Below, piece by piece: positions 7,296 to 8,761 of a DNA stretch of 8,761 bases. The first letter of the stretch is position 1. Every line of letters starts with the position of its first letter. Location of the stretch: the NCBI GenBank assembly GCA_002404345.1, contig DHJN01000065.1:1-8761 (forward strand). The letters run 5' to 3'. A program made the position numbers and the translations under genes. Under the pieces are notes generated by a model. It had not been told where the DNA came from. It saw only the letters and a list, made by a program, of their open reading frames with translations, and did no database searches. The DNA comes from Actinobacteria bacterium UBA4719. Its GTDB lineage: Bacteria > Actinomycetota > Actinomycetes > Actinomycetales > Dermatophilaceae.

Positions 7296-7803
7296 GCAGC
7301 TCGAAGATGGTCTTGCCGATCCGCAGGGTCGAACCAACCTCGACGGGCATGGGCATGGTCAGCTTGCTGGACCCCAGGAAGGTGCCGTTGGTGGACCCCA
7401 GGTCCTCAACGAACCAGGCCGCGTCGCGACGGAAGATACGAGCATGGCGACCCGAGGCGAAGTCGTCGTCCAGAATAAGCGTGCACTCGGGGTTTCGGCC
7501 GAGCAGGACGCCCGTCTCCATCAGGGACAACGTCGTTCCTGCCAGGGAGCCTTCGGTGACTGTCAGCATGGTCGGAATGCGCTTGCCGGAAGCGCGCGAA
7601 GGCTTAGGGGTGACCGGCACGGCAGCGGGAGTGGGCTTGGCGACCGGTTCGCGTGCTGGGCGAGGATTCGGCTTGGGCTTGCCACGGGTCAGGACCCGGG
7701 TGCCGTAGAGGTCGCCGCGCAGGACGCCGACGACGCTGAAGACGAAGATCCACAGCAGGGCCACAAGCCCGAAGCGGATCACCGTGAGAGTGAGCTCACT
7801 CAT
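7288..7803 (-). CDS. fhaB: Membrane-anchored FHA-domain protein FhaB (FipA)
   Basis: A 171-residue phosphothreonine-binding adaptor of the PknA/PknB pathway; the mycobacterial homologue links kinase signalling to division proteins. An N-terminal membrane helix (about 6-28) is followed by a Lys/Pro/Ala-rich linker (about 41-72) and a C-terminal FHA domain (about 79-171). FHA motifs: LLGRNPEC with Gly102-Arg103, SGRH (Ser118, His120) and DLGSTNGTF with Asn139-Gly140, the loops that contact phosphothreonine. The ATG at 7803 lies seven bases after the fhaA stop. A GTG at 7824 in the same frame would add seven residues and overlap fhaA by 14 bases; I prefer the ATG because the hydrophobic anchor begins right after it. 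Its Shine-Dalgarno is weak, suggesting coupling to fhaA translation. Confidence 0.93.
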   Translation of the reverse strand: MSELTLTVIRFGLVALLWIFVFSVVGVLRGDLYGTRVLTRGKPKPNPRPAREPVAKPTPAAVPVTPKPSRASGKRIPTMLTVTEGSLAGTTLSLMETGVLLGRNPECTLILDDDFASGRHARIFRRDAAWFVEDLGSTNGTFLGSSKLTMPMPVEVGSTLRIGKTIFELRK

Positions 7804-7810
7804 CTGTGGA

Positions 7811-8596
<786 letters not shown>

Positions 8597-8601
8597 AGTG
8601 G

Positions 8602-8609
8602 CTCCTTCT
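8602..8609 (-). promoter_or_regulatory. Shine-Dalgarno of fhaA
   Basis: The minus strand reads AGAAGGAG, five bases before the GTG at 8596. This is the clearest ribosome site at the head of the operon and fixes the GTG start. Confidence 0.85.
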
Positions 8610-8614
8610 AGGCG

Positions 8615-8640
8615 TTGGCCTTTCGATCGTAACGGGCCAA
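8615..8640. repeat. Inverted repeat TTGGCC-N14-GGCCAA with central CGATCG
   Basis: TTGGCC at 8615-8620 and GGCCAA at 8635-8640 are perfect inverted arms. A further 6-bp palindrome, CGATCG, sits between them at 8624-8629. The element surrounds the TACGAT -10 candidate of fhaA. It could be an operator or a leader hairpin; chance in GC-rich DNA is also possible. Confidence 0.4.
8626..8631 (-). promoter_or_regulatory. Weak -10 candidate for the fhaA operon
   Basis: The minus strand reads TACGAT (four of six matches to TATAAT), about 17 bases upstream of the fhaA Shine-Dalgarno. I see no convincing -35 at 16-18 bases spacing. A promoter must lie in 8610-8746 if the cluster is transcribed from its first gene, but this exact hexamer is only a candidate. 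Confidence 0.3.
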
Positions 8641-8730
8641 GGTGGATCAGCCCGAATGCTGCCGGCTGGCGGCGCTCTCTTTTCCGGCGGAGGCGGTTTG
8701 TCCGGTTTGGATTTCCGGGTGGTCGTCCCC

Positions 8731-8741
8731 CACACTGTGTG
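8731..8741. repeat. CACACTGTGTG palindrome upstream of tRNA-Leu
   Basis: A perfect inverted repeat, CACAC-T-GTGTG, ends five bases before the first tRNA base. Its place suggests part of the tRNA promoter or leader, or a protein-binding site in the divergent control region. The one-base loop argues against a stable RNA hairpin using the full arms. Confidence 0.35.
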
Positions 8742-8746
8742 AGCGC

Positions 8747-8761
8747 GCGCGAGTGGCGGAA
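8747..8761 (+). tRNA. tRNA-Leu, 5' fragment (rest off the window)
   Basis: The last 15 bases, GCGCGAGTGGCGGAA, match the start of actinobacterial leucine tRNAs: a seven-base acceptor strand GCGCGAG, then T8, G9 and the D-stem start GCGG followed by AA. The gene points away from fhaA. A tRNA-Leu gene next to fhaA is the known arrangement in M. tuberculosis (leuT beside Rv0020c), which supports the call. The anticodon and the 3' half are outside the window. Confidence 0.72.

Noticed and set aside
8707..8736. Promoter for the tRNA with TTGGAT and CACACT boxes, 18-base spacer
   Set aside because: Each box matches the consensus at only three of six positions and the predicted start is almost on the mature tRNA end. 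Too weak to annotate.

Overview
The window carries the conserved actinobacterial cell-growth signalling cluster, all on the minus strand. Transcription order, from high to low coordinates, is fhaA - fhaB - pstP - rodA - pbpA - pknA - pknB. The two ends of the window are cut. The last gene (pknB) runs off the left edge inside its extracellular Thr/Pro tail. At the right edge, on the plus strand, the first 15 bases of what looks like a tRNA-Leu gene are visible. The DNA is high in G+C (roughly two thirds by eye). The gene order, the PASTA kinase, the DUF3662-FHA protein and the flanking tRNA-Leu all point to Actinomycetota. A finer placement cannot be defended from this sequence alone.

Layout: 8597-8746 is a short divergent intergenic region holding the fhaA ribosome binding site, a weak -10 candidate, a TTGGCC/GGCCAA inverted repeat and a CACACTGTGTG palindrome. 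7288-8596 encodes the two FHA proteins, 5994-7280 the PP2C phosphatase, 4615-5997 the SEDS glycosyltransferase RodA, 3161-4618 the class B transpeptidase PbpA, 1830-3164 the kinase PknA, and 1-1830 the PASTA kinase PknB. The genes are packed head to tail. The gaps are 7 nt (fhaA/fhaB) and 7 nt (fhaB/pstP), followed by three 4-nt ATGA overlaps (pstP/rodA, rodA/pbpA, pbpA/pknA) and a 1-nt TAGTG overlap (pknA/pknB). There is no room for internal terminators, so a single transcript with translational coupling is the simplest reading.

How the genes work together, from knowledge of the family: PknA and PknB are membrane Ser/Thr kinases that control septation, elongation and peptidoglycan synthesis. 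PknB senses muropeptide or lipid II through its PASTA domains. PstP reverses their phosphorylation. FhaA and FhaB read phospho-threonines through FHA domains. RodA polymerises glycan strands, and PbpA cross-links them.

No novel defence system, mobile element, CRISPR array or prophage is visible. The less ordinary details are a nearly perfect 3 x 30-bp tandem repeat inside the pknA linker, only three PASTA units in PknB, a compact PstP extracellular domain with two cysteines and a TTG start, a compact FhaA, and palindromic elements in the intergenic region.
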